Part shown: one piece after another, positions 9,917 to 17,809 of the stretch | How positions within the stretch are numbered: position 1 is the first letter of the stretch | How the letters are laid out: the number at the start of each line of letters is the position of its first letter | Source of the DNA: Arcobacter arenosus | GTDB taxonomy: Bacteria > Campylobacterota > Campylobacteria > Campylobacterales > Arcobacteraceae | Assembly (NCBI RefSeq): GCF_005771535.1 | Contig: NZ_VANU01000007.1 | Location: forward strand, 1 to 64,000 | Direction of reading: 5' to 3' | Length of the DNA: 64,000 nt | Position numbers and translations under genes: made by a program | The notes under the pieces: generated by a model | What the model was told of the DNA's origin: nothing | Database searches by the model: none | The model's input: the letters and a program-made list of their open reading frames with translations, nothing else

Positions 9917-11164
9917 CTAGTTATCAAAACTTTCATCTTGTCTTGGATCCATTTCTGGTAATTCAGCCCCTGACGCAACAGGCATATTTACAAAGACACT
10001 AAGTTCCTCATGTGGAATTTTGTCTTTTGTTAAAGCATAAAAACTTAAAAATAATCCAAGTATTGTATAGCTTATAAATAAAAAGTTTGGATTGAAATAA
10101 CTTATTCCAAAACCAATTAGTAATGGTGCAACAAAAGAACCAATACCATAGGTAAAAAGTAGGGTTCTACTAATCTCAATAACATCTTTATTTTCATCAA
10201 CTACGTCATTTGCCCTTGCAACTGATAATGGATACATAGCAAAAATAGTAAGACCTAATAAAAATCCTAAAATATTTAAATACTCATTAGTTTGAGAAAA
10301 AAGTATAAATAAAATTGAAGTAATGGCTGTAATAAATGCTGTTATAGATATTAATTTTCTTCTTCCATATTTATCTGATAGTAAACCAATTGGCCATTGA
10401 GAAATTAATCCTCCTATTAATCCTATTATCATAAAAAATGATACTGTTTCAACTGAATCACTTTTTAATAGAATATATACAGGTAGCATTGCAAAAAAAC
10501 CACCTACAAAGTATCCACTAATAAAACTCCCAACCGTAGCAAGTGGAACTACTGAATATATTTTTGGAAAACTATATCTTTCAAAGGGTTTTAAAATAGG
10601 CTCTTTTATTTTTGTTAGAGATATAAAGATAACTGAAACTAGAACTAATACAGAACCAATAGTAAAAATAGATTGTTTAAAATCTTCATCAATATTTAAA
10701 AACAATTGTCCAATTGCTGTTGAAAGATAAAAGATTATTGTATAAATTGCTAAGATTTTACTTCTATCTTCCTCATTACTTTTTTCATTTAGCCAGCTTT
10801 CTATTATTATTAAAAGTGCATAAAAAGAAAACCCAGAGATAATTCTAAGAACTATCCATAAAGTAACATCAAAAAATAAAGAGTGTATTAAAAATGTTAT
10901 TACCATAAGTGAAGTAAAGGCAGCAAAACTTCTAATATGACCAACAGTTGAGATGATTTTTTGACTAAAAATTGATGATAAAACTGCACCTAGAAAAAAA
11001 GAGCCATTAATAAGTCCAATTATTGAACTACTAATGCCCATTTCTTTTAAATATACACCTATAAATGTAAGTATCATTCCATAACCAATTGCTAAAAAAG
11101 CAATTGCAAAAAACATAGATGAAATAGGGAAGATAATTTTTTTTAAACTCATATTGTTACTCAT
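9917..11164 (-). CDS. MFS transporter (YcaD-like)
   Basis: 415 aa with about 12 hydrophobic segments. The MFS loop motif GLLSDKYGRRK lies between helices 8 and 9, and SIFSQKIISTVGHIRSF between helices 2 and 3. SWLNEKSNEEDRSKILAIY is typical of the YcaD-type sugar/drug efflux branch. The tail (PHEELSVFVNMPVASGAELPEMDPRQDESFDN region) is hydrophilic and acidic, as in YcaD-like proteins. The substrate is unknown. A minus-strand TATAAT lies at about 11199-11204, beside the inverted repeat at 11210-11229. Confidence 0.85.
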   Translation of the reverse strand: MSNNMSLKKIIFPISSMFFAIAFLAIGYGMILTFIGVYLKEMGISSSIIGLINGSFFLGAVLSSIFSQKIISTVGHIRSFAAFTSLMVITFLIHSLFFDVTLWIVLRIISGFSFYALLIIIESWLNEKSNEEDRSKILAIYTIIFYLSTAIGQLFLNIDEDFKQSIFTIGSVLVLVSVIFISLTKIKEPILKPFERYSFPKIYSVVPLATVGSFISGYFVGGFFAMLPVYILLKSDSVETVSFFMIIGLIGGLISQWPIGLLSDKYGRRKLISITAFITAITSILFILFSQTNEYLNILGFLLGLTIFAMYPLSVARANDVVDENKDVIEISRTLLFTYGIGSFVAPLLIGFGISYFNPNFLFISYTILGLFLSFYALTKDKIPHEELSVFVNMPVASGAELPEMDPRQDESFDN

Positions 11165-11209
11165 TGTAGAAAATATTTAATTTAGTAATAAATTTTCGTA
11201 TTATAAAAC

Positions 11210-11229
11210 AATAGAGATTAAACTCTATT
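11210..11229. repeat. Inverted repeat AATAGAG/CTCTATT near the MFS promoter
   Basis: AATAGAG (11210-11216) and CTCTATT (11223-11229) form a 7-bp perfect inverted repeat with a 6-base loop. A T-rich tail follows on the plus strand. No plus-strand gene ends here, so an operator upstream of the MFS gene is as likely as a terminator. Confidence 0.35.
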
Positions 11230-11300
11230 ATTTTTATTCAATAATTCTTTTAAGTTTGAATATTTACTTAAAAAAAGTATCTATTAGTAGTGGTTTTTTT

Positions 11301-11365
11301 AAATAAAATTTTATTTCATATTGTTATAACAATTTGAATTAATTTTAAGTTTATTTATGTATAAT
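11301..11365 (+). promoter_or_regulatory. Promoter region with two palindromes upstream of the small HTH gene
   Basis: AAATAAAATTTTATTT (11301-11316) is a perfect 16-base palindrome and TTGTTATAACAA (11321-11332) a perfect 12-base one. A consensus TATAAT follows at 11360-11365, 31 bases before the start codon. The close spacing of two dyads to a -10 suggests an operator, possibly for the gene's own product. That is inference. Confidence 0.45.
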
Positions 11366-11396
11366 CCTCCTCCAAAAAACATTACAGAGGAGATAA

Positions 11397-11711
11397 ATGC
11401 GAATCACAATTACAGAAGCTGAGTTTGAGGCTATTCAAAAAATATTAGTTCAAAATGATACAATGTTATATAATAGGTTTAATGAGGAGTTTAAAAAATC
11501 AATTTTATCATGTACTCCAAAAAAAATAAAAGCAACAAAAAAAGCTAATAATGTAAAAAGAAAAAGAAGTAGAACAGCAATAACAAATGCTGTTAATATG
11601 TTAAGATTTGAAAATAAAAAAATTACTATATATAATGTAGCTAAAACAGCAGAAATTAGTTATAACACTGCAAAACAATATAAAGACTTTATTATGGCTC
11701 AATCAGCTTAA
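11397..11711 (+). CDS. Small HTH-like protein of unknown function
   Basis: 104 aa with a strong GAGGAG Shine-Dalgarno. Residues 1-45 look helical (TEAEFEAIQKILVQND). Residues about 45-60 are very basic (TKKANNVKRKRSRT). Residues 60-98 read like a helix-turn-helix (AITNAVNMLRFENKKITIYNVAKTAE-type start, then SYNTAKQYKDFI). The combination suggests a DNA-binding protein. I do not recognise the family. Palindromes lie in its promoter and repeated motifs in the 320 bases after it. It could be a lone regulator or a relic of a mobile element; no other mobility gene is present. Confidence 0.6.
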   Translation: MRITITEAEFEAIQKILVQNDTMLYNRFNEEFKKSILSCTPKKIKATKKANNVKRKRSRTAITNAVNMLRFENKKITIYNVAKTAEISYNTAKQYKDFIMAQSA

Positions 11712-12033
11712 ACTCAAATATTTTATAATATTCATTTTTATGGTTTTTCAAAATGATAAAACAAAATGAAACAAGAATACCCTTTTTTCTTATTTAGAAA
11801 TTAAAATATTTTAGTTATATTTATTTCAAATTGATATATCGTAATTAAAAAGAGAAAAAATTCTTTATCTAAGTCAATTATGGGCTAGTTTTATGATTTA
11901 TTCAAAATGTTTTATCAAAGTGAAAGAGTATTTTAAATTTTAGTTATTTCAAAAAATTAATGGCTTTAAAAAATTAAAGACTAATTATTTCAAAATGATA
12001 AGATATTTTATCATTGTAAGTAAGGCATGAACC
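11712..12033. repeat. Gene-free region with repeated TTATTTCAAAATGATA-type motifs
   Basis: Very AT-rich and without a credible ORF. Five imperfect copies of TTATTTCAAAATGATA occur on the plus strand, with their central C at about 11749, 11827, 11903, 11950 and 11991 (spacings 78, 76, 47, 41). A sixth related copy (TTATTTCATATTGTTA, 11311-11326) lies in the promoter of the small HTH gene. Two hairpins close the region: AATGATAA/TTATCATT at 11994-12015 and GTAAGTAAGG/CCTTACTTTAC at 12016-12042, the latter overlapping the stop of the next gene. Protein-binding sites or a terminator zone are possible. Confidence 0.4.
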
Positions 12034-12042
12034 TTACTTTAC
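11994..12042 (-). terminator. Pair of hairpins at the 3' end of the DUF5718 gene
   Basis: On the minus strand the transcript first meets GTAAAGTAAGG/CCTTACTTAC (one bulge, 6-base loop, 12016-12042), which includes the stop codon, then AATGATAA/TTATCATT (11994-12015). No long U-run follows directly, so termination is plausible, not certain. Confidence 0.4.
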
Positions 12043-12882
12043 AATTTGATGAAGTTTTGAGCATCTACTTAAAAAAGTATCCATCCCACACATATCATTA
12101 TACATATCATCAAATGAATGAAAGTGTGCATCATAAATGTATACAAAGATCTCATCATCTTTTTCTAAAAAGTGTTTTTTCCCAAATTCTGCATAGGCTG
12201 TTGCACCTGCTGCAATTAATAAGCCTTTAGCATCTTTTGCATTTTTCGTAAATTGCGTTAACTCTTCTAATGGCCCAGCATCTTCTTGTGTATTTAATTT
12301 TTCTATCATCCAATCTTTTAATTGTTTAAAGAAGTATGAATAGGAATTAACAGCTGAAGTAGTACCATAATCATGTACTATCCCATTTCTTCTTATAAAT
12401 GAAGCTATATGGTACCTATTTAAGATACCTTCTTCGGTGAAATTATCAATCTTAATTGCATCCCTTGAGATACCTTTTGTATTATTTCCCCAGTTTTTTT
12501 TAGTACTTAATTTATTTCCATCTTGTATTCTTATTGAAAAATCATTAAAAGCTGAAAAATATTTTGGAATAATATCTACAATTTTTTCATCTTTATAAAC
12601 AAAGTCACAAATTAATGCAACTTCAGCTTCAACTTGTAAATTATCCTTTTCTCTTCCATGGGTTTTAATAGTCTCATCACATATTGGAAATGTACCTAAA
12701 AATGAATCATGACCTGGAATATAGAAGGGAAACATACCCTTTGGAGCATCTTTTTCTTTTGTTTGAATAACTGCAAATTCATCAGCTTCTCCAGCTTCTC
12801 CCAAATGATTTGCAAAGTTTCCTGCAACACCAAACCCTAAATAATCTTTTAATTCTTCTATATCTATATATATTTTTTCCAT
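12034..12882 (-). CDS. DUF5718 family protein (fumarylacetoacetate-hydrolase-like fold)
   Basis: 282 aa. GFGVAGNFANHLGEAGE at the N-terminus, then VEAEVALICDFVY and AFNDFSIRIQDGNKLSTKKNW, recall the FAH superfamily, where acidic residues bind a divalent metal (compare EPEvA and the ND pair). I place it in the DUF5718 group common in Arcobacter and some gammaproteobacteria; the reaction is not known. The ATG has AAAGGT upstream. It lies downstream of the CoA-ester operon on the same strand, but 301 bases and a strong hairpin separate them, so co-transcription is doubtful. Confidence 0.7.
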   Translation of the reverse strand: MEKIYIDIEELKDYLGFGVAGNFANHLGEAGEADEFAVIQTKEKDAPKGMFPFYIPGHDSFLGTFPICDETIKTHGREKDNLQVEAEVALICDFVYKDEKIVDIIPKYFSAFNDFSIRIQDGNKLSTKKNWGNNTKGISRDAIKIDNFTEEGILNRYHIASFIRRNGIVHDYGTTSAVNSYSYFFKQLKDWMIEKLNTQEDAGPLEELTQFTKNAKDAKGLLIAAGATAYAEFGKKHFLEKDDEIFVYIYDAHFHSFDDMYNDMCGMDTFLSRCSKLHQIVK

Positions 12883-12990
12883 TTTATTACCTTTATTTTT
12901 TTTGTTTTAACAGTGAATTTTTTTTGTTTGTGATTATTTAAAATTGTGAGGATTTTTTTGAGGTTTACATTTTGAAAGTTTGATTTTTAT

Positions 12991-13098
12991 CTATCGTTCG
13001 CGTGTAAAATGACTCTCACAATTTAAATTTTTGACTACCTTGACTGCTCCACAGAGCATGGCTAGTTTAATTGTGACAGTTTGCATTAGTTGTTTCAT
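12991..13098 (-). CDS. Unannotated 35-codon small ORF
   Basis: ATG at 13098 to TAG at 12991 encodes 35 aa starting MKQLMQTVTIKLAMLC and ending NLNCESHFTRER. A purine-rich AGGGAAAAAG lies just upstream as a possible ribosome site. The stretch is noticeably less AT-rich than its flanks and uses codons such as GCC, CTC and CGC that are rare around it, which suggests constraint or a different origin. It sits between the operon-end hairpin (13119-13148) and the DUF5718 gene. The middle is hydrophobic, with Cys at positions 16 and 27, and the end is basic. I do not recognise it; a conserved structured RNA is the main alternative. Confidence 0.4.
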   Translation of the reverse strand: MKQLMQTVTIKLAMLCGAVKVVKNLNCESHFTRER

Positions 13099-13118
13099 GT
13101 CTTTTTCCCTTTGTTTAT

Positions 13119-13148
13119 TTGGGAAAAGAGATTACTCTCTTTTCCCAA
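13119..13148 (-). terminator. Strong hairpin after the CoA-ester operon
   Basis: TTGGGAAAAGAGA (13119-13131) pairs perfectly with TCTCTTTTCCCAA (13136-13148) around the loop TTAC, a 13-bp stem 35 bases after the stop of the last operon gene. No U-run follows on the minus strand, so it may be a terminator or a 3'-end stabiliser. Confidence 0.6.
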
Positions 13149-13183
13149 AAGTATAATTTAGAAAATATATTTAGTTCAATATT

Positions 13184-14167
13184 TTAAGAAAAAAATCTAG
13201 TATTTACTTCATCCATTAATTTTGCACCAGAGAAATGTGCTCTTTGAACTAGTTCCCAAAAATATCTATAAGTAGCTCTATCGTGTAACTCACCATCATA
13301 TTGGATTGGTCCCCACTCAGCATCTTGCGCATTTAATAAAATATTTTGTGCAGCTTCTAACTCTGTGAAATCTGGTTTCATTGCATCAACAATTGCTTGT
13401 ACTTGTGTTGGGTAAATTGACCACATTCTCATAAATCCGAATTCATTTCTTGCTCTTTCAGCATCTTTATAAGTTTGGTATGGGTTTTTAAGATCAAGTG
13501 TTACATTGTGACAAGGAATAACATGGTTTTGAATTGCTGCTTGTGCAACTCTTGCTTTTGCAGCACCAATTAATCTGTGATCAAATTGACCTGGAGATCT
13601 CATATTAGATGCTGGGATTGCTCCTTGGTAACCAGAAACAAAGTCCATTAAACCAAAGTCTAAAACTTGAAGCCATGGTAAAGTTGCAATTTTTTCAACA
13701 TCTTGTAAAGCTCCATGAGTTTCAATTAAGATATGAATTGGAATCTCTCTTGTAATACCAGATTTTTTAGCTACTTCTTGAATATACTCAATTTGAGTTT
13801 TAACATCTTCATAAGAAGTTGATTTTGGTAATGTAATATATGCTAATTTTTCTCCAGCACCTGGAACTAAAATATCAACATCTTGTCTCCAATCTGGGTG
13901 TGAGAAATCGTGAATTCTTGTACCAGCCATTGCGTATGGGTTAGCATCAGAGTTAACAACTCTAACAATCATTTCTGCGTGTTCAACTTCTTTTCCAGTT
14001 TCTGCTCCATCTTCACAGTCACAAGTAATATCAAATACAGGTCCAAGTTTCTTTTGCATCTCGAAACCTTTTAAAATTAGTTTCTCGCTTCCTGCAAAAT
14101 GCTCACAAGTTGGGATAATTGGTAAAGATTTACCTGATTCAAATAGTGCTTCGTTTGGATGTGTCAT
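13184..14167 (-). CDS. Malyl-CoA / beta-methylmalyl-CoA lyase-like protein (HpcH/HpaI, CitE superfamily)
   Basis: 327 aa. DITCDCEDGAE (about 46-56) carries the conserved acidic motif. TRIHDFSHPDW, LPKSTSYEDV, ILIETHGALQDVE (metal-binding Glu) and LDFGLMDFVSGYQG follow in the order of the superfamily. Length and the CDCEDGA motif best fit the malyl-CoA/beta-methylmalyl-CoA lyase branch. That branch splits beta-methylmalyl-CoA to glyoxylate and propionyl-CoA, or malyl-CoA to glyoxylate and acetyl-CoA. A citramalyl-CoA lyase role is the main alternative. It is the last gene of the operon and follows the hydratase by 23 bases. Confidence 0.8.
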   Translation of the reverse strand: MTHPNEALFESGKSLPIIPTCEHFAGSEKLILKGFEMQKKLGPVFDITCDCEDGAETGKEVEHAEMIVRVVNSDANPYAMAGTRIHDFSHPDWRQDVDILVPGAGEKLAYITLPKSTSYEDVKTQIEYIQEVAKKSGITREIPIHILIETHGALQDVEKIATLPWLQVLDFGLMDFVSGYQGAIPASNMRSPGQFDHRLIGAAKARVAQAAIQNHVIPCHNVTLDLKNPYQTYKDAERARNEFGFMRMWSIYPTQVQAIVDAMKPDFTELEAAQNILLNAQDAEWGPIQYDGELHDRATYRYFWELVQRAHFSGAKLMDEVNTRFFS

Positions 14168-14190
14168 AATTATTTCCTCTCTTTTATAAA

Positions 14191-15264
14191 TTATTGTTTT
14201 TTAGTTTTTTTCTTTGGAACGATTACAGTGTAATCTAAATCAAGTACTACATTTTTTAAGTACTTACCATCTTCACCTTTTGGTGACTCAATCTCATCTG
14301 ACTTTTGATTTTTAATAGCAACAGTTCTTAATCTTAATAATCCTAAATCATCTCTACTATGATCAATTACATCTAAAACCTCTGTATATGCATAGATTGT
14401 ATCTCCAGCATATGTTGGGTTACAGTGAGCTCCTGAGTTAATTGCATAAACCCATTGAGCATTTTGTAAACCATTAAATGAAATTGCTCTTGCAATTGAG
14501 ATTACAATACCACCATACATTAATCTTTCACCCATAGGAGTAGATTTCATCATATGGTCATTGAAGTGTACTTTTGCATTGTTTTGGTATAACTTTGTTG
14601 CTAAAGTATGGTCACTGTCATCAATTGTAATACCCTCTGGGTGATTTAATCTTTCTCCAACTTCATAATCTTCGAAGAAATATTCACCACCAGTTGCATT
14701 AGTATCAACCATGTCAATCTCTGGAATATTTATATCTTCAACTATTGGTGTTGATTCAGCAAATGTTGGAACCTCATTGATACCAATCATAGTTTCTTTA
14801 TCTTTTTTGTGAACCATAACCCATCTTTTGAAGTTTAATACCTCTTTATCTTGTTCGTTATATCCAATTGAATGAACATAAACAACTCCAGATTTTCCAT
14901 TTGAATTCTCTTTTAATCCAATTACAGTTGATTCCATTCTAACTGTATCCCCAATAAAAACAGGGTTTGGAAAAGAGATTTCAGCATAACCTAAATTTGC
15001 AATTGCATTTAAAGATATATCCTGAACCGATTTACCAAATGTTAAGTGAAACATTAAGATATCATCAATTGGTCTTTCGTTGTATCCAATCTCTTGAGCT
15101 AATTCATCAGATGAATGTAAAGCAAATCTAGAACCAGTGAAGGCGATGTATAAAGATACTTCACCTTCAGTTATTGTTCTAGGAAGAGGGTGGATAATTT
15201 TTTGTCCAATTGAAAAATCTTCAAAAAAGTTACCAACATTTATTTTTGTACTAATTTTAGACAT
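14191..15264 (-). CDS. Mesaconyl-CoA hydratase-like double MaoC protein
   Basis: 357 aa with two hot-dog halves. The N-terminal half has NFFEDFSIGQKIIHPLPRTIT and the motif GSRFALHSS. The C-terminal half has FFEDYEVGERLNHPEG, ATKLYQNNAKVHFN and GGIVISIARAISFNGL. The order, length and these blocks match mesaconyl-CoA hydratase (beta-methylmalyl-CoA dehydratase, Mch) of the ethylmalonyl-CoA and methylaspartate pathways as I know them from Rhodobacter. The reaction would be mesaconyl-C1-CoA plus water to beta-methylmalyl-CoA, the substrate of the lyase encoded next. Ten bases separate it from the ligase-lyase gene upstream. Confidence 0.82.
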   Translation of the reverse strand: MSKISTKINVGNFFEDFSIGQKIIHPLPRTITEGEVSLYIAFTGSRFALHSSDELAQEIGYNERPIDDILMFHLTFGKSVQDISLNAIANLGYAEISFPNPVFIGDTVRMESTVIGLKENSNGKSGVVYVHSIGYNEQDKEVLNFKRWVMVHKKDKETMIGINEVPTFAESTPIVEDINIPEIDMVDTNATGGEYFFEDYEVGERLNHPEGITIDDSDHTLATKLYQNNAKVHFNDHMMKSTPMGERLMYGGIVISIARAISFNGLQNAQWVYAINSGAHCNPTYAGDTIYAYTEVLDVIDHSRDDLGLLRLRTVAIKNQKSDEIESPKGEDGKYLKNVVLDLDYTVIVPKKKTKKQ

Positions 15265-15273
15265 CTACTTTCC

Positions 15274-17793
15274 TTATTTTCCAAATAGGTTTTGACCTAA
15301 AGATTTATATGTATCATAAAGGGTAATCATCTTTTTAGCCCATTTAATTCTACATTTGTCAACAAGTTTATCTTTATATTGGATAACCTCTTTACCATCT
15401 TTTTCAGCTTCTTCATATTTAGAAATCATCTCTTCATACTCTTGAACCTCTTTTTGAGTTGGAGTAAAGATATCATTTATATATTCAACTTGAACTGGAT
15501 GGATTAATGCTTTACCATCAAATCCTAAGTTAAACGCATCTTTTGTTGAATCTTCACAAGCAAACTCATCATGTACATCATTGTGTGGTCCATCAATAAC
15601 AGTTTTACCATAAGCTTTTGCAGATAATGCAATACGCGCTAGGTAATTAAACATAGCTTTTGAACCTTTTTTAATGTCAATTTGAAGTCTATTTGCTAAA
15701 CTATTCGAACCAACAACAATAACTTCAGTTTTCTTTGAAGCTTCACAGATATCAGGTGAATTTAAAATCGCTAATGGAGTTTCAATCATCACCATCATTG
15801 TTAAGTCAGGATTAACTTCATTAATTAATCTTTCTGCTTCTAAAACTTGTTCAACTGTTTCGATTTGAGAAAATAAAATTGCATCAATCTCAATCTCTCG
15901 TGCAAGTTCTAAATCTTTTGTTAACTCTTCAGTTCCAATATTATTAACTCTTAAAACTCTTTCTGATTCACCAAACTTTGAACCCTCTTCAGCATAAACT
16001 TCTCTAATCGTATTTCTTGCAATCTCTTTTTGCTCATGTAAAATTGCTTCTATATCAAATACAACAGAATCAGCTAAAACTGTTTTTGCTTTTTTTACAT
16101 ATTTTTTATTATAAGCTGGAACAAACATCATTGATCTTCTAGCTTTATATTCAACAATCTCTTCACCAGTTTCAACTGCATGATATTGTTCATGTAATTG
16201 TTTTACAAGTTGCTTTCTTAATACTTTTCCATTTTTAGTTCTTGGATAATCTTTCATTCCAAAGATAACTTTTGGAGCTTTATATTTAGCAAGATTTGCT
16301 TGAGAAAATGCAAGAATCTCTTGCTCTTGTTCTTCAGTTAAATCTTCATGTCCAATAACTGCAATAGCAACTAAAGTTTTATCTTTTTCTAAATCAAGAC
16401 CAAAGGCAACACAATCAGCTACTAAATCGTGAGTTTTTACAACTCTTTCAATCTCATGTGGAGATACTCTAAATCCAAATGTGTTAATGATGTCATCTTT
16501 TCTACCAATAAACCAGATATATCCATCTTTATCTCTTTTTGCATAATCACCTGTAAAAAAGTATCCATCGTGTCTAGCTTTAGCTGTTTCTTCTTCTAAT
16601 TGCCAGTACTCTAAGAATAAACCTGGATCATCTTCACCAATACAAATCATTCCCTCTTCTTCTAATCCAACTTCTTCTAAAGTATCTGGATCAAGTAGTT
16701 TTACAGTATGTCCTGGTTGAACAAATCCTGCACTTCCAGGTCTAATTGGATTGTTTTTAGAGTGAGAAATATAATATGAACACTCAGACATACCAATTGC
16801 TTCAAAAATATCTTGATTAAATCTTTCTCTCCATAAACCTAACATCTCATCAGATAAATGTTCACCAGCAGACATGCAATATCTTAATGATGGACAATCA
16901 TTGATAGAAAAATCAGTTTTTTGTATGATTTGTCTATAGATTGTTGGAACCCCAATAAAAATTGTACATTGGTGTTTTTTAATTAAATCAATCCATGTTG
17001 AAGCATCATTTGCCCCCTCATATGCAATTACAGTATGACCATTAAATAATGGATCCATAAGTGCAGAACCTAATACATATGTCCAGTTGAATTTACCAGA
17101 GTGCATGATTCTATCATTCTCTTTAAAATCAAACCAATATTCTGTAGCAGGAGTTCTTCCAACTAAAGATCTATGTGAGTGTAAAACTCCCTTTGGGTAT
17201 CCTGTTGTTCCAGATGTATATACTAAGTATGCAGGCTCACCAGATTTTGACGGGTAATGATTAGGTGTCTTATCTGTAGTTGCTAAAATCTCATTTAAAG
17301 CATATACTTTCATCCCTTTTGGAACTTTATAATTTGCAACACTATCAGTCCCTGCAACAATGATTGTTTTTAAATTGTCAACATTTTCTAAATATGGAAC
17401 TAGATTTTCAAACATAGTTGCACTCATAACAATTGCACTTGCTTGAGAATCTTCTGCAAGATATTTAACCTCTGAACCACTTAAAAGTGTAGAAGTTGGT
17501 ACTGCAATAATTCCCGCTTTAATAGCTCCAAAAAACGAAATAGGGTAAGCTAGTGAATTTTTTAAACAAACTAATACTCTATCCCTTGCCCCAATCCCAA
17601 TTGATGTTAGGAAGTTACAAACTTGATCAGACTTTTCAGATAACTCTTTATAAGTAATCTCATCAGTACCAAGTTTATCATCTTCAATAATCATTGCAGT
17701 ACTGTTTTCTTTAGCTGTTCCTAAATGACTTGATGTACACGCAACACCAATATTTAAAAATTCAGGTACTTCAATTTTTACATTTGAACTCAT
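15274..17793 (-). CDS. Fusion of acyl-CoA synthetase (AMP-forming) and CitE-like lyase domain
   Basis: 839 aa. Residues 1 to about 535 are an AMP-forming acyl-CoA ligase: P-loop YTSGTTGYPKG (192-202), GMSECSYY in the acyl pocket region, YFFTGDYAKRDKDGY, GRKDDIINTFGFRVSP, and catalytic Lys in RTKNGKVLRK (Lys 523). It resembles the benzoate/acetate ligase branch. From about 552 an HpcH/HpaI aldolase domain begins (RRSMMFVPAYN) with MIETPLAI and DGPHNDVHD. Its acidic motif reads FDIEA (579-583) where relatives have DLED, so one acidic residue is lost. The fusion suggests that a carboxylic acid is activated and its CoA ester later cleaved in one complex. The acid is probably a C5 dicarboxylate, judging by the neighbours. 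Confidence 0.85.
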   Translation of the reverse strand: MSSNVKIEVPEFLNIGVACTSSHLGTAKENSTAMIIEDDKLGTDEITYKELSEKSDQVCNFLTSIGIGARDRVLVCLKNSLAYPISFFGAIKAGIIAVPTSTLLSGSEVKYLAEDSQASAIVMSATMFENLVPYLENVDNLKTIIVAGTDSVANYKVPKGMKVYALNEILATTDKTPNHYPSKSGEPAYLVYTSGTTGYPKGVLHSHRSLVGRTPATEYWFDFKENDRIMHSGKFNWTYVLGSALMDPLFNGHTVIAYEGANDASTWIDLIKKHQCTIFIGVPTIYRQIIQKTDFSINDCPSLRYCMSAGEHLSDEMLGLWRERFNQDIFEAIGMSECSYYISHSKNNPIRPGSAGFVQPGHTVKLLDPDTLEEVGLEEEGMICIGEDDPGLFLEYWQLEEETAKARHDGYFFTGDYAKRDKDGYIWFIGRKDDIINTFGFRVSPHEIERVVKTHDLVADCVAFGLDLEKDKTLVAIAVIGHEDLTEEQEQEILAFSQANLAKYKAPKVIFGMKDYPRTKNGKVLRKQLVKQLHEQYHAVETGEEIVEYKARRSMMFVPAYNKKYVKKAKTVLADSVVFDIEAILHEQKEIARNTIREVYAEEGSKFGESERVLRVNNIGTEELTKDLELAREIEIDAILFSQIETVEQVLEAERLINEVNPDLTMMVMIETPLAILNSPDICEASKKTEVIVVGSNSLANRLQIDIKKGSKAMFNYLARIALSAKAYGKTVIDGPHNDVHDEFACEDSTKDAFNLGFDGKALIHPVQVEYINDIFTPTQKEVQEYEEMISKYEEAEKDGKEVIQYKDKLVDKCRIKWAKKMITLYDTYKSLGQNLFGK

Positions 17794-17809
17794 AATTTCA
17801 ACTCCCTAA

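Noticed and set aside
11210-11229. Hairpin as a firm terminator
   Set aside because: No plus-strand gene ends before it and it lies at the MFS promoter; kept only as an inverted repeat of unclear role.
11712-12033. Repeated motifs as a CRISPR array
   Set aside because: Copies are short, imperfect and unevenly spaced (78, 76, 47, 41 bases), and no cas gene is near.
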